Assembly: GCF_002994745.2 (NCBI RefSeq)
Contig: NC_037093.1
Location: forward strand, 23,385,555 to 23,449,554
Reading direction: 5' to 3'
Source of the DNA: Rosa chinensis
Lineage: Eukaryota; Streptophyta; Magnoliopsida; Rosales; Rosaceae
DNA length: 64,000 nucleotides
Shown one piece after another: positions 16,862 through 30,367 of the stretch (the first letter of the stretch is position 1; the number at the start of each line of letters is the position of its first letter). The translations under genes and the position numbers were made by a program. A model generated the notes under the pieces. That model was not told the origin of the DNA and searched no databases. It was given only the letters and a program-made list of their open reading frames with translations.

Positions 16862-16945
16862 CAAATTGAAAATTGAAAATTGAAAATTGAAAATTGAAAA
16901 TTGAAAATTGAAAATTGAAAATTGAAAATTGAAAATTGAAAATCA
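16862..16945 (+). repeat. 8-bp tandem repeat (about 10 copies of ATTGAAAA)
   Basis: About ten copies of an 8-bp unit occur here in the 3' LTR. The matching place in the 5' LTR (about 22591-22610) has only about two copies. The expansion therefore postdates the insertion of the retrotransposon. Confidence 0.85.
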
Positions 16946-17572
16946 AATTAAATTAAATTAAAAAATTTAAAATCTTTTAAAATACCAACAATCCCGCACA
17001 AAAGGTTTTAAAATCTTTAAAAGCAAAGAAAATAATATATATACATAAGGGCAATATAATACTATGCAATAGGTGTAGGTGCCTTCCGGGCTTGAACCTA
17101 CACTTAGTGATAATAGTTTCCATTTGAGGAACCTGAGTGACACAGTCTTGAACTCAGTCCCTTTGATCAAACGTCAACATATTACACACATAGTATTGAT
17201 TAAGACTTGGATGCGGGGTAGCGCTATTTATGGCCATGCGCTCAATCTTGATTCTCATGAGAGTTTTTAGAGAACAACCCAATTCTCACGGTCGCGTCCT
17301 CACGACGATTCTCGCTAGGTGAGTTCTCCAAGGGAACATGTGACTTGCACCCCGCGGGAAATTGCCCGCCTTGAAACTCATTCAGGGATACTTTAAGTCC
17401 CTTCCTGACGTCACATTATATAGCACTCATATCATAGGGATGAGCGAAGAATATCTCAATATCTCATTTAGGATATCTCCATCATATAAAATAGTGCTTA
17501 ATGAGTCACGCAGTATGGGTTGTTTCTACCCATTGAACTTCCTTCATGGGATCTCCAATCACAAAAGTTGGG

Positions 17573-20500
17573 TTACCTCCCTAGGTGACTCCTTGGTGGG
17601 CTTAAGCCCATCCCCCTCGACAATTCTAGGACTCTGCTCCTAGAAAGACCCTTAGTAAAATGGTCTGCAATATTATTCTCTAACTTTACAAAGTCTAAAG
17701 TGACAATGCTCTTTCTAATTAGTCCCTTCACAGATTTATATCTCACATGTATATGTCTATTCATCTTCTGGTTTGTGTGAGATTGCTTTAGCAAGTCTAT
17801 CACTGCATTACAATCACAATGTACAGGTATAACAGATAAGGGTTTTTCTACTAAAGGTATTTCCGTCAACAAACTCTTAATCCACTCAGCCTCAGTACAA
17901 GTGACATCTAGAGCTACCTTCTAGTGATTATGGTTTGCTTATTTGATCCCCAAGAAATTGCTCATTCCCCTAATAAGAATATGTAACCACTAGTAGACTT
18001 CACATTCTCATTATCTGTTATCCAATTTGCATCAGTATAACCCTCTACCACACTAAGGAATCCCTTATAGCACAATGAGTAATTAAGTGTACCTCTAAGG
18101 TATTTAAAGACTCTCTCCAAAGCATTCCATTGCTCCTTACTAGGGTTATGTGTATATCTACTTAGTCTCCCAACTGCATAAGCAATATTTGGCCTAGTCT
18201 TATTGGCAATGTAAAGTAAAGAACCTATCATTTGAGAATACTTCAATTGTGAAAAAGGTTCTCCTTGATTTTTCTTCAAGTGGACGTTTGAGTCGTAAGG
18301 TGTCGACACGGGTTTGACCTCAAAATAACTGAACTTCTTCAACATCTTTTCAATGTTGCTAGAATGACTCAAAAATATACCTTCAGAGGTTCTCTCAATT
18401 TTCATTCCTAAAATCACATGGGCTTCTCCCATGTCTTTCATATCAAAGTTCCTGGATAGATATGATTTTACATTATTAACAATCTCCAAATTTGTCCGAA
18501 AGATCAATATATCATCAACATATAAACATAAAATCATGTGTTCCCCATTTTATACTTTGGAGTGTAAACATTTGTCATGACTATTGTTCTTAAAATCATA
18601 ATCTAGGATCACTTTGTCAAACTTTTCATGCCATTGTTTAGGAGCTTGCTTTAAGCTATATAAAGACTTAACTAACCTACAGACCTTATGCTATTGACCT
18701 TTAACTATAAATCCCTTAGGTTGCTCCATGTAAATCTCTTCATCTAAATCTCCATTCAAAAATGCGGTCTTCATGTCCATTTGGTGAATGACTAGATTAT
18801 GTACCGATGCTAAGGCTATTAAAGTCCTAATGGTGGTAATCCTAGTGACAGGTGAATAAGTGTCAAAGTAATCTAAGTCCTTCTTTTGTGTAAACCCCTT
18901 AGCTACTAGCCTAGCCTTGTATTTGTCTATACTTCCATCAGGTTTCAATTTCTTTCTAAACACCCATTTGCAACCTATTGTTAACACCCAAGTGTTGTTT
19001 TGGATAATAGATTGAAACTCATCACTTATTGCCTCTTTCCAAAAAGGCGCATCTATAGATGAAGTGGCTTCCTGATAAGTTGTGGGTTTTCCTTCTATTA
19101 AAAAAGGTGTAGAAATCATCTCCAAATTTGTTTTCTACTCTAGCCCTTTTACTCCTTCTAGTATCTAAAGGTTCTGCATTTTCAATTGTAATTGAGCTAG
19201 AAGGTTTGTCTCTAATTTGTATTTCCTTTGGAATTCGGGTTTTGAAAGGAAAGATATCTTCAAAGAAAGTAGCGTCTCTAGATTCTATGATAGTGTTGTT
19301 TGCAACTTCCTTAACATCAGAGTTGAATACTAAGAACCTATTGGCGTTGCTATTTTTGGCATAACCTAGAAAGATGGTGTCTACGGTCTTGGGACCTATT
19401 TTCTTTCTCTTAGGATCTGGTATAAGTACTTTTGCTAAACACTCCCACACTCTAAGGATTTTGAGATTAGGTGACCTTCCTTTCCACAACTCGTAAGGAG
19501 TTTTGTCATTTTGTCTCACAGTTATCCTATTAAGTATGAAACAAGCTGTCAGCATTGCTTCCCCCCACAAATTCTCAGGTACTCCACTACTAAAGATCAT
19601 GGAGTTGACCATGTCTAACAAAGTCCTATTTTTCCTCTCCGCTACACCATTGGATAGAGGTGAGTAAGGTGGAGTGACTTCGTGAATAATTCCATGTTCT
19701 TCACAAAAGGTATTAAGCTCATTGGAGGTATACTCTCCACCTCTATCAGACCCAAGTCTTTTGATCTTTTTCTCTAATTGGTTTTCAACTTCACTCTTAT
19801 ATATCTTGAACTTATCAAACACCTCATCTTTTGTTTTGATAAGAAAGATATAACAATACTTGGAGTAGTCATCAATAAATGTCACAAAGTATTTGTTTCC
19901 ACCTCTAGTAGGCGTTCTATTTGAGTCACATACATCACTGTGTATGAGTTCTAAAATTTGTGTGTCTCTTTCTACAATCTTATTATAGGATAACTTGGGT
20001 CATTTGGCTTGAACACACACTTCACATTTTTGCTTAAAATCTACACTAGACTTTGATATTAACTCTAAGTCCATCAATCTTTTCACTTTGTTCAAACTCA
20101 CATGTCCTAACCTTCCATGCCACACATCACAAGATTCAACACTAATAGTTTGAGGGGAAATTTTGTTCATTTCATGTGCTACATTCAAATTAATTAAACC
20201 TTCACAAACGTACCCTTTTCCAATAAAAAACATTATTCTTTCTAATAACAATCCTGTCGGACTCCATTACAATTTTGAAACCTTGTTTCATTAAACATGA
20301 TGCACGAATAAGATTATTCATGTGCTACATTCAAATTAATTAAACCTTCACTAACAATAAAAACATTATTCTTTGTAGTAACAATCCTGTCGGACTTCCA
20401 TTACAATTTTGAAACATTGTTTCATTAAAAATGATGCACTAATAAGATTTCTCCTCACTTCTAGAACATGTCGCACCCCTTTGAGAACTAAGGTCTTCCT

Positions 20501-21488
20501 AGACGTCATTTTCAACTCTATGTCTCCTACTCCATGTACTGGTGCGACAGTGTCATTTCCTAGGGTTACACTTCCTCCACTTGAGTCCTGATAATTTTTA
20601 AAAAACCTTTTGTCAAAACACACATGTACATTTGCTCCAGAATCTACCCATCAATCACTATTAGAGTGTAAAATTAATTAAGGGCTTAGAACTATACCTC
20701 AAAATATGATCATTTTGATCATCTTCATCTACAAGCATATTTATTTGAGCTTTTGGACCCTTTTGCCCTTTGTTCCATTTACGTTTAGGCTTGTAGGCTT
20801 CTGTCTTCTTAAAATGGCAGTCCCTTGCTAAGTGATTGGTCCTCCCACAGACAAAGCATGCTTGCTCTCTCTTGTCATTGGAATTGTTATGGGACCTATT
20901 TGGGTGGGAATGAAACCTATGGTTGAAGTCTCGATGAAAGGAATTTTGGTTTTGGTGGAAGGAATTGTTTCTATTGATTCTCTTGAAGGAATTCTTTCTA
21001 CGTTGGAACCTATTCCTATTGTTTGAATTCTCCACTAGATTCACCTTAGATTTTTCTTCTTCAATCTGCTCCTCTAACCTATGCTTCTCATCTACCCTAA
21101 GGTTGTTAAACACTTTGGTTAAGGTCAACTTTCCTTGTTTGTGCCTAAGACTCTTGGCAAAGTTTGACCAACTAGGGCGTAGTTTATCTATGAGGCAAGA
21201 CACTTTGAATCCTTCGGTAAACTTGGTTCCCTTTGACTCTACTTTTCTTAAGAGGTCTTTAAACTCATGGATTTGCACACTCACGGTTTTCTCCTCAACC
21301 ATTTTGTAGCTGTTAAAGGTTGACACAGTAAAACGATCTATGCCTGCATCATCTAACCCATACTCAGCTTCTAACTCTTCCCAAAGGCTCTTTGCACTAG
21401 TGGTATCACGATAGACATCGTAGAGATCATTATAAATGGCGCTAAGAATCCTATTGTGACAATGATATTCTATTTCATCTTTTATCAT
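17573..21488 (-). pseudogene. Copia gag-pol polyprotein pseudogene
   Basis: Seven open stretches on the minus strand together cover a copia polyprotein. Gag (21488-20661) ends in a zinc knuckle CFVCGRTNHLARDC. Protease-like sequence (20623-20366) follows. GAG-pre-integrase (20251-20000) has WHGRLGHVS and CEVCVQAK. Integrase (19885-19022) has FIDDYSKY, SDRGGEYTS and SPLSNGVAERKNRTL. Reverse transcriptase is split between 19125-18691 (KARLVAKGFTQ, ending after TAFLNGDLDEEIYMEQP) and 18537-17962 (LYVDDILIF). RNase H lies at 17872-17573 (ADHFTKGLS). Stops and frameshifts between and within domains prevent a single product. A 146-bp tandem duplication near 20171-20455 also disrupts the protease/pre-integrase boundary. 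Confidence 0.88.
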
Positions 21489-22870
21489 CTTAGGAGTGGT
21501 GGATTTTGAGCTTTGTGTTTCACTAGTGGGAGTGGAAATTGTAAGTGTGGTTTTCTTTGGAGTCTCACTAGTTGTATCTTCTTAGGCGGAAACTAGCCCT
21601 AAGAAAGTTAGCCAATACCTCATTCGTTTTTGTCATCTCCTAAAATTTTGGCCATCAAATTTTTCAGGTTTCACAATATTGGTTTCTATGGTATCCATTC
21701 TAATTCCAACAATCAAAGAGATGCAAAAATATTTCTGAAAATTGAAATACAAGTCTATTTGAGATTTCCTAACTTGAATCAAGGACTAAACATTTAATAG
21801 AAAATATATGTATTCAAGCTAACAATAACAATGATATCAATAAAAGTTGATAGTAAATGCTTGAATATATATAATAGAAAGCAACATACACAATAATTAC
21901 TATTTTCTTAATTGTCAATTTGATTGTCGAAAGCAAAACAACCAATTAAGTATAAACTTGTAACAGCAATTTTAAAAAAGTCTAAAGTGAAGTAGATAGT
22001 TGATTAAAATCGGTTAAAAGAAACTTAACTTACAAAGGCTTTAGATTGTTGTAAAAATTTGTGTTTTTCCTTTGTAAAATTGATTAAAATAGAAAATGAA
22101 TTTGGTAAAATTAAAGAAAAAAAATTAAGATAAAAATAGATAGGCTAATAGATAATATATATATATAGTAAAACCAAAGTGAGAAAACAAGCTTGGTATG
22201 GTGAAGCATGTCAAAAGACGCTGTCCTACATCCTTTGTAGCCTCCCTACGTGTAGGTGCTGATGATCTACAAGGCTTCAAGATAAGACCCCAATACAAGC
22301 AACCAAAAGTCCGCTATGAGCACGTTCACAGTTGGATAGAATCTCCACGTCACAGAACCGTTGCCCAAAATAATAGTAAAATATGGAAGGTAGTAACCGA
22401 AGTGGTAGTATGTAAATGAGGAGTAGAGATAATCCTTTTGTTGTTGACAACTTGGGAAACATTGTTGCCTTTTATAGGCTCCAATTATCTCATGTAACCT
22501 CCATCATAAAACACACCATAAAATCAGAAAATTAAATCCAAATTGAAACTCCTATAACCCCCAAATAATTATAGGATTAAAAGCATACGTTACAAATTGA
22601 AAATTGAAAATCAAATTAAATTAAAGATTTTAAAATCTTTTAAAATACCAACAAAACCAAAATCGATAACCATAAGATGTCTGTCAAGCGATGAAACTAG
22701 ATGAGCAGACATATCAATAAACATTTTTAACTGAATGAGACGCCAACTCGTGAATCGCTTAAAGGTAGTGACTTCCTGTTTTCGTGTACATATGATCGAC
22801 TATTAGCAACGTAGTTTTATTAAAACATCTAAATGCGGTGTTAATTAAGAAACCAGATGATGTTAGTGTA

Positions 22871-23177
22871 AGGCCTTGTTTGGGATTGCTTCGCTTTTAA
22901 TAAAAAAATCAGCTTTTGTCTAAAATTTTAAATTTTATTGTGTTCGGTAAAAACAGTTTTAATTGAAAATTTTAGGTCACTAGCAACAAATTTTAGAAGC
23001 AACTCAAAGGTTACTTAAGATCAAAACACGCTCTGAAGTTGTTTTATGTACTGACAACACTTCTAAAAATTTTGTCTACCAAACACAAAACTATTTTAAT
23101 TCACAGCTGATTATTCTCATAAGACAGCAGTAGCAGTTTTTTTTTATTTAGAGTAATGGCAATCTCAAACTAGCCCT
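22871..23177. mobile_element. hAT-like MITE, diverged
   Basis: The left end AGGCCTTGTTTGGGATTGC is mirrored by the right end GCAATCTCAAACTAGCCCT. GTTTGGGATTGC termini are common in plant hAT-type MITEs. The interior is AT-rich and non-coding. The 8-bp flanks do not match, so the boundaries are approximate. Confidence 0.55.
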
Positions 23178-25422
23178 AAATGTGACTGCCATATTACATA
23201 TGACCCTCAGGTCACCTATTAAATGGAAACAAAGGAAGCCTTAATGTTTGTTGCTCTAATGGCATGCCAAATTGCGTGTATTACAGTTTAAACATTGAAC
23301 CTGTAAATTTGCCAAAAAATCGTTGACCCTGTGATCTGCAGAAATTCCAATTGGAATTATTCAGAGAGAGAGAGAGTATTTATAATAAGCTTCTTTTGGG
23401 AGTGGAACTTATATGCCTGCATGCTTTCTCCGTGTTATTTTACCTAAGAAACAGTATCTCATGCCTTACCATAAAAAGCTCAAAAGATTGACCTAAAATT
23501 GCCAGTGTCTTCTTATTGAAGCATTTTCTGCAACCCTTCAATATCATTTGACCATTATTGGCAATCCTCCAAAAGGTCCTTAAATACGAGAATCCAATGT
23601 CTTCTTATTGAAGCATTTTCTGCAACTTTTCAATATCATCTGACCATTATTGGCAATCCTCCAGAAGGACCTTATATACGAGAATCCACTGTTATCCTAC
23701 ATATAAATATGGGTTCCTAGTTCCTACATTATGAGAACAGAACCATGCCAGAAATGCAATGTATGATGACTACTTTTAGTTAAAAATCTATATAGATTTT
23801 TATACATATGCAGGCATTCTACCTTTTGATGTACAAAGGATATATTCCAGAAGGTAGCTAGTGTCCTAGAGGTATCAATCTTTTCCTGGAGTTAGTGTAT
23901 GAATGTGACTATAATTTTAGCATAAACGAGCAGGATGGGTTTCTTTAATACTGCTTTCTTCCTAAAGTCTCAAATTATCACAATAAGATGCCCAACTAGC
24001 TAGCTAATCTTTATACATTCTGCACTGTTTAGGTTACAATATTATAAATATGCACCGTACATGGGTTTAGCTTTATGGTTATAGGTTTACCTACATGGTG
24101 ATGATTCCCCTCGAAGGTGACACAACCTATTGTTTACTATGAAACAGAGGTATATAAACCAAGTAACTATGCATGTATGTACAAAGTTAACTACGTTCTA
24201 CTACTACTACTACTACTTAGTAGAGAATTAATTAAGACATGGAAAATGGTAGTTAAAAAAGAAACTCTGTGTAGAGGAATTTATTTGCCCAACTACGCAA
24301 TTACTATGTATAAGGCACACCACATGATGGGAGTTAACACCTCACATCATGGGAATCAAAAGAACAGTATGTACAAAACCCAATCTGAGCACACCGTGCA
24401 AACATGGGTTAATTATTAAGCATTGCCCTTCAATTAATCATATTGCAATCATATTGTGATTGCCCTTCAATCATATTGCTTCTTAATTATTGCAGTACTT
24501 AAGTTGAAGGATAAGTGCGGGACAATGAATTTAATGGTTTGATTCAACACCACTATTGATGTGCAAATAGCTAAATCTAGCCCTTGATCCATATGTTTGT
24601 CAAGAATGAAAAGAAAGCCATTAGTTTTGTTTTTTCATTACAAAATAACTAGTTAGTTGTCTCTAAGTCGATTTTAGAATGGCCATATAGTTACAAAGAA
24701 GAAACTTAATGCTACTAGATCAGTGATCATGGCTACTATTTTTAACTTTTGAACCAAATTTTCCTTGGTTAGTTTGGTGCAACAATTACGAGATATTATC
24801 ATTGTGATAACATGCAAATTAAAATTAATAAGGGTGATAAATTCAGATCTTTCCTTATTTTTTATTTTTAGATACAAAAGCATAACAATTGCAATATAGT
24901 TGAGACTACAATATTTGTCATGATATTGCTTTAAAAGCAAGCAAGAAAGAATTCTTGGGAAAAAGTTGATTCAAAGTACATAAACAACTAGTTAACTGTT
25001 AGAATTACTTGAAACTAACCTTGAAGATGCGGTTAACGCTAAACATATCTATAAGAAGACAAATTGCAAGACATACAAACTATATATATTATTCCACAGT
25101 TAACTAGTACCAGTGGATATGGTGAAAGCCTAATACTAATGGATTCGAACAATTCACATATTATAGACATTTGGATTCAAACAAGTTAAGCAGAAACTAA
25201 TACTAATGAATGGTGAGAGCCTGTAGTGCAACATACAAGTATTTGATGAGATCGATCTTTAATTTATATTTCACAATTGTTTGGTAGATCATACATTTAT
25301 TATTTAAAATTAAAAAATAGGTATGAAGGCAAAACTATTTGAGAATATTATACATCTTTTTTCCTTATTTCTTTTAATTACAAGAAAGGATTTCAAACTG
25401 CAAAACCCAATTTATTAAGAAT
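23178..25422. other. Intergenic DNA downstream of the SRS gene, with one tandem duplication
   Basis: A unit of about 92-93 bp containing GTCTTCTTATTGAAGCATTT occurs twice in tandem at about 23504-23689 with a few differences. The rest is AT-rich, and no gene, RNA or transposon end was recognised. Confidence 0.5.
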
Positions 25423-26348
25423 TTAAGATGACAGGTTTTGGAAAAATTGTGTACCTGCAGGCATGAAAGCGTTAAATGGATTAATCAATTGATATGAAGG
25501 AGGATGATGTGGTTGATCTGCTGCAGAGGCTGAAGTGTAATAATTCATCTGATGAACAGCAGGGCCTTGATCATGGAGAATGCCCCTGAATACATGGCCA
25601 CCTATAATCACGCTTGTCTGATAAGCATGCTGATCCAGATCCACCATATCGTCCATGGAGCTCACTCGAATGCCCTGAAATTTGGCCATGGTAGTCACTT
25701 CAGCCGGAAAATTAGCCTCTTGATGATCTCGATCTAGCCCTACACTTAACAAGTTAACATGAGTAAGAACCCAATTAACAAAAATTGAATCAATCACGCA
25801 TATACAATCAAGAAATTAGATACCTACATATACAGTAAAAGTTCGGAAAGAAATTGATCCAAGATTCCAAGAGATATAGAAGCTTATCCTAGATCTCTCA
25901 TGAAGTATATATGCACTGTTAGGTTAGGGTTTAAGTAGTCACATTACTCAACAGAAAAACTCATTATCCTCTGGCTATCTAGCTGTTGTGTGTAAAAATC
26001 AATTCCAGTACACACAGACATACCTCATACTGAAATACATAAACTGATCTATACATGGTGATAACTAGTACCTGCACATGATGAAGAGGGGTTGTGTTGT
26101 CTTAGCTTCTTATCAGGGTTGATGAAGATGTGTCCTTGATCAATAGCAAGTTGCTGTTGCCTGTGGTGATCATCATTAGGGTGCTGCTGCTCATGGAGTA
26201 GGCTTCTTTTGCAGAGAGGAACCCAAGTCGATTTGACGTGAGTTTGGCACCGAAACCCTTTGTTCTTACAACAAGTCCTGCATCTCATGTACACACACTC
26301 CTTCTTTGCTTTATTCCCACAGTCTTCGCACCTTGACCTTGATCCCAT
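25423..26348 (-). CDS. SRS: SHI-RELATED SEQUENCE (SRS/STY) zinc-finger transcription factor, short form
   Basis: The family are plant transcription factors that activate auxin-biosynthesis genes and shape gynoecium, leaf and lateral-root development. Exon 1 is 26348-26072 and exon 2 is 25739-25423; the join is in frame and gives 197 residues. The RING-like zinc finger starts almost at the N-terminus, with C7, C10, C18, C23, C26, C27, C34 and H37 (core [14 protein letters not shown]). Exon 2 holds the family-specific IGGH domain: [11 protein letters not shown] (113-123) and [20 protein letters not shown] (132-151). Most members have a longer N-terminal region and end soon after IGGH; this one lacks the extension, recalling the short Arabidopsis SRS3 type. 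The usual His in the CxH step is Tyr20. A (TCC)n tract lies just upstream of the ATG. Assignment to the family is firm; the exact orthologue is not. Confidence 0.9.
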
Positions 26349-28740
26349 TGTTAAACCCCCTCCTCCTCCTCCTCCTCCTCCTCCTCGCCTCAGCCTTTCA
26401 CTGATACTTCATCGATCACTAAGATAGATTAATCACGACTGTACGTACTCAATCGATAAGTTTGATGATCATTAGTTTCCGTCTTATTTTTTGATGAAAT
26501 TAAGCTAGGGGAAGAAGAGTGGAGGTTTTGGATCGAGAAGATCACTTTAATTTCTTTGGGTTTGTGTGCCTGCTGCTTTTTTAGATGCCTAGGTAGCTCT
26601 TATTAGGGGATAAACATGAGATTAAGTAGAAACTGATATTGAACTTCTTCATCAGATTCAGAAACTAATCAATCTTATATAGTGGATCGATACAGTATGT
26701 AGCAGTAGAAATAATAAATTAATAGTAGTATATAATGGCAATAATTAACTCTAACTCCGATCCGCCATGGATTCTACTAATCTAGGCTTTTTAGTATGTT
26801 TCAGTGTTTCACAGCTTTCACGTCACTGTCGCGACAGACTTACCCAGCACCGGAATAAAAACAATTAGAAAAACATTAGCAAAGGTACTCTTGCTTCATG
26901 ATGTGTTCTCTAAAGATAACATTGTTTGCTAAATGATTCAAAAAGGATGCTCGTGTTTTGGATGTGTGTGTTTGTCTTGTGGGAATATGTGTCATTCTTA
27001 CACACACAAAATGGAGAAAGTCATTACCGTGTTCAGCCTACAATCACCATACATTTGTAGAATTATTTTCAAGAATTACCAATGGAAAATTCATTGGTGT
27101 GTAAATAAATAAAATGCAAAAAAAAAAAAAAAAGCCGAAATGATTATTAAGTTTATATATATGATAGCTCAGCTGTATTTGTTTTGACTAAATTTTTTAC
27201 TTAAATAATGCTTGAAGAATGACTTAAAACAAAAGGTGATTTTGATTATTGTAGAATGAGAAGTGATGATGTATACTTACTTATTAAAGATAACCGCACA
27301 GTTAGTTGGTGATTGCTGCGTTTTATAGTGTTTGACAGTTGTTTCCTAAACTCTCGAAAAAGAAAAACAAATAACATTTGAAGAAACTAATGGTGAATCA
27401 CAAAACCAACCATGACTTCTACACTAGGGTAAAATTTTGGAAAAAAAAACAATGCAGAGAGCTAGAGAAGAGTAAGTGGGGATTAGTAACAAAAGGTGTG
27501 CCGCGCCCTTGCCCCTTAGATATTCTAGTTAAAAATGGATAGCAGAGGTTAATTAATAAATATTTATTAGTAAAGCTTCAAGTGGAGGTCAACTTCTTGT
27601 TCTGTTACAAACACACCTTCTGGCAAATCCAGTCAAACAGCTAAAGCATTAACAGTAATTTCTTAGGATCCAAATCATCCAATTTCTTATCTCAATAAGG
27701 GGACGTCTATCAGTTAAACAGTATTACTGAAAATTGCTAGCCAGAGCCAACGTGCAAAGTTCTCGCATCATCAACTCTTTTTAGGTAATATTCGTCCTTG
27801 CACCCTCGAAACTCGCATTAATTTGTACTTGACTATCGATGTAGCCTCCTGACTCTTAATCAACTTAGGTTTTTCCGATTTCTTGATGCAAAGAAAGATA
27901 TGTAGAATCTAAGTATTGTTAACCGCCACATTGTTTTGAACAGTTTCCAAAGCGCACATCATCTTGACAGCTAAAGAAGCAACAAAATCACCCGCATGAT
28001 TTGCCTTTTTTTATGACCACCGCATGATTTGAGTACAGTACCGATCACCTTGCTTACATTTGCTTTAGTTTGTTTTCTATAATTATTTGTTTTTCTTTAT
28101 TAAAATCAAATGATTTTGGCAATGAACCAAAAGAACTGTACCCTGCATTTACACTTGATTTTAGCCAAAACGCAGAGAACGTATTGTTACATTAGAGAAA
28201 TCATCCAATAAAGTTTAACAAAAAAAAAAAAAACAATGGAAAATTGCCTCAATGTATATAAGTCATGAACAAAATATATATAACACGAGATTTTTAGGTC
28301 TTCATAATAAATATGAAACTCACTTTTCAATCATATATATATGCATATTGATCATTAGATTTTTAAGTTTCCATGAATAAATCACTTATGCAAATTTTCA
28401 GCTAATTGTAAATCGTTAAGATATTCATAATCGTAGTTACCATTATGAACATGAATGATTCAGGTTGATGTTCAATGTTTTAAAAGGCTGAGGCGTTTTC
28501 CGGAGAGTCTCAGTAAGGCGTTCGCCTTGAGGCGTAAGTCTTACGTATAAATGAGCTGTATTTATGTCATTATTAGTCTTATATATAGAACATGTATTGT
28601 AACAAAACAAAACAAAAAAATTATAAATTGTCCTCCATTCCTAATAAGTACTAAAATCATATGAATTGTCAATTGTCTTCCTAAGTAATCACTTCTGCAT
28701 ATAATGCCTTACTTCTAGCCCCTTTATCAGAAGATGAAAT
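26349..28740. other. SRS upstream region and intergenic DNA
   Basis: The first few hundred bases hold the SRS leader and presumed promoter, with a (CTC)n tract at about 26359-26385. Around 28318-28470 a degraded relative of the (TA)n-associated MITE can be seen (GCAAATTTTCAGCTAATTG and nearby). At about 28485-28545 a short GAGGCG-rich palindromic stretch resembles a common plant repeat end. No gene was recognised. Confidence 0.4.
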
Positions 28741-28939
28741 ATGCAAAGCTATAAATCAAATTTGGATCATTGAAAGATGGCATTCATGCTCTATTCTACC
28801 AAACTTACTAGAACAATGTTAAGCATATTATTATTCCTTTTGTACGGGAATTTTTTTTTCTGGTAAGTCTTCTCTAGAACTTATTAACTTTACAATATTG
28901 TCTTAATTCTTAAAGTAGATAGTCCAGAGATAGTTTCTC

Positions 28940-30078
28940 TTTTCTTTTTTTTTTAGATGGAAAGAGGTCAGCCCATTATATAGATTCAGCAAGCAGTACA
29001 AAAAATAAACACCCAGAAGGGGTTGACAGAAAGAATCGTTTCTCAGAGTACCCTGAGACTCCTATTCTAAAACCAGAACAAGAACCCACTATACCCCCAG
29101 TACACCTACCTTTTAGACAGCTGACGCACTTTTATTCCAAACAAAAATCAGTAATCTCCGAAGCAAGATAAAAAACCCTCAGAGATTATGATCTTTGCGA
29201 CCTAACAAAATTAAATAACAATTGGAGTAGAGAATGACTTGTCACCCTCAACTCCATCTTCATTCATTAGAGCCACCCAATTTGAGAAGCCCCAATCAAT
29301 CTCAGCCCAACAAGAGACCCCTGCAGTCTATAAGGAATTCATCAACCAAGATTGAGCCCAAAAGCCCCAGTTAAACATGGAAGCCCTAGCATCCCCCAAG
29401 GCCTAAATTCCACAGAGCCCAAGTTGAAACCCAACCTCACCACCATCAGCAAGTCCACCGGTGGCCACCATGGTCACCGTCAAACCATACAAACACAACC
29501 AGCCCAGGCCAGCGCCACCCTTCACTGCCAGAGGGAGCAGATATGCAATGCCCGAACCAGGCCCGGCCCTCGAGCAAGCCATATCCACCAACTCCACCCT
29601 CGAAAGCACCCACTGAGTCAGAAGCCAAACGACCGTCAACTGAGGCAGAGGAGAGACCCAGCCAAATCGGATTCATCCAATTTCCGCCACCATCATAGAA
29701 AGTGGCCGCCATGGCCCCGTCACCGCCTTTGCCATCAATGAAAACCCCTGCTCCTCTTGTCTCTGACAAGGTGGAAGACGAGAAGCCCTGTGCCACCACG
29801 ACCAAGTTGCCCATCATCTGAGGCTTTAATCCCCCAAGGAGACAAGCCTGAACCAAGCATGAATGGCGCCGTCGAAGCCAATGGTCGTCGCTGTCAAGGA
29901 GGGGATAAGAAAGCACAGCGCCGCCATCCTTCCATATTCAAGGAACAAGACCACTATGTAGTTGAGAAATCTCTCTATCGAGAGTCGGTGAGTTTTCAGC
30001 ACCGCCGCTAGTAAACACTAGCAACACCCTTAGGTTTGCACTCGAGAGAGAAAGAGAGAGCATACTTTTACAATTACT
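28940..30078 (-). mobile_element. Non-LTR retroelement inserted in the LINE, 12-bp TSD
   Basis: Direct repeats AGATAGTTTCTC lie at 28928-28939 and 30079-30090. A T-rich run directly after the left repeat is the poly(A) tail of a minus-strand element. The interior (29340-30010) is GC-rich with overlapping open frames on both strands but no recognisable domain, as in LINE ORF1 or UTR regions. The host LINE frame (SPEIVSHFRPIS) runs on across the site. Confidence 0.75.
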
Positions 30079-30202
30079 AGATAGTTTCTCATTTTAGACC
30101 AATAAGTTTGTGTAATGTAAGTTACAAAATTATCTCCAAAATCATTGTTAACAGATTAAGACCCTTATTACATAAATGTATATCTCAAAACCAAGATACT
30201 TT

Positions 30203-30297
30203 TGTTAAAAAAAAAAAAAGAGGAGAGTTTCACGATGTTAGGGTTTTCACTTTGCTGGGGTTTCTGGCTAGGGTTTCTCTCACATCTTCTTCTCTTA

Positions 30298-30367
<70 letters not shown>

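Larger units (their letters stand above)
15453..22653 (-). mobile_element. Full-length, decayed Ty1/copia retrotransposon with nested insertions
   Basis: LTRs run 15453-16990 (3' LTR, swollen by insertions) and 22047-22653 (5' LTR, 607 bp). Both begin TGTTGTAAAAATTTG and end ATACCAACA. The 5-bp target duplication AAACC is at 15448-15452 and 22654-22658. The minus strand carries, in order, gag (about 21488-20661), protease, GAG-pre-integrase, integrase, reverse transcriptase and RNase H (to 17573). A purine-rich GTGCGGGAT lies just before the 3' LTR as a polypurine tract. The 5' LTR holds a TATAAAAGG box (about 22468-22477, minus strand). By eye about 20 substitutions separate the comparable ~430 bp of the two LTRs, so the insertion is not recent. 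Confidence 0.9.

Noticed and set aside
29352..29916. Long overlapping open frames on both strands
   Set aside because: GC-rich interior of a non-LTR retroelement; no recognisable protein family on either strand.
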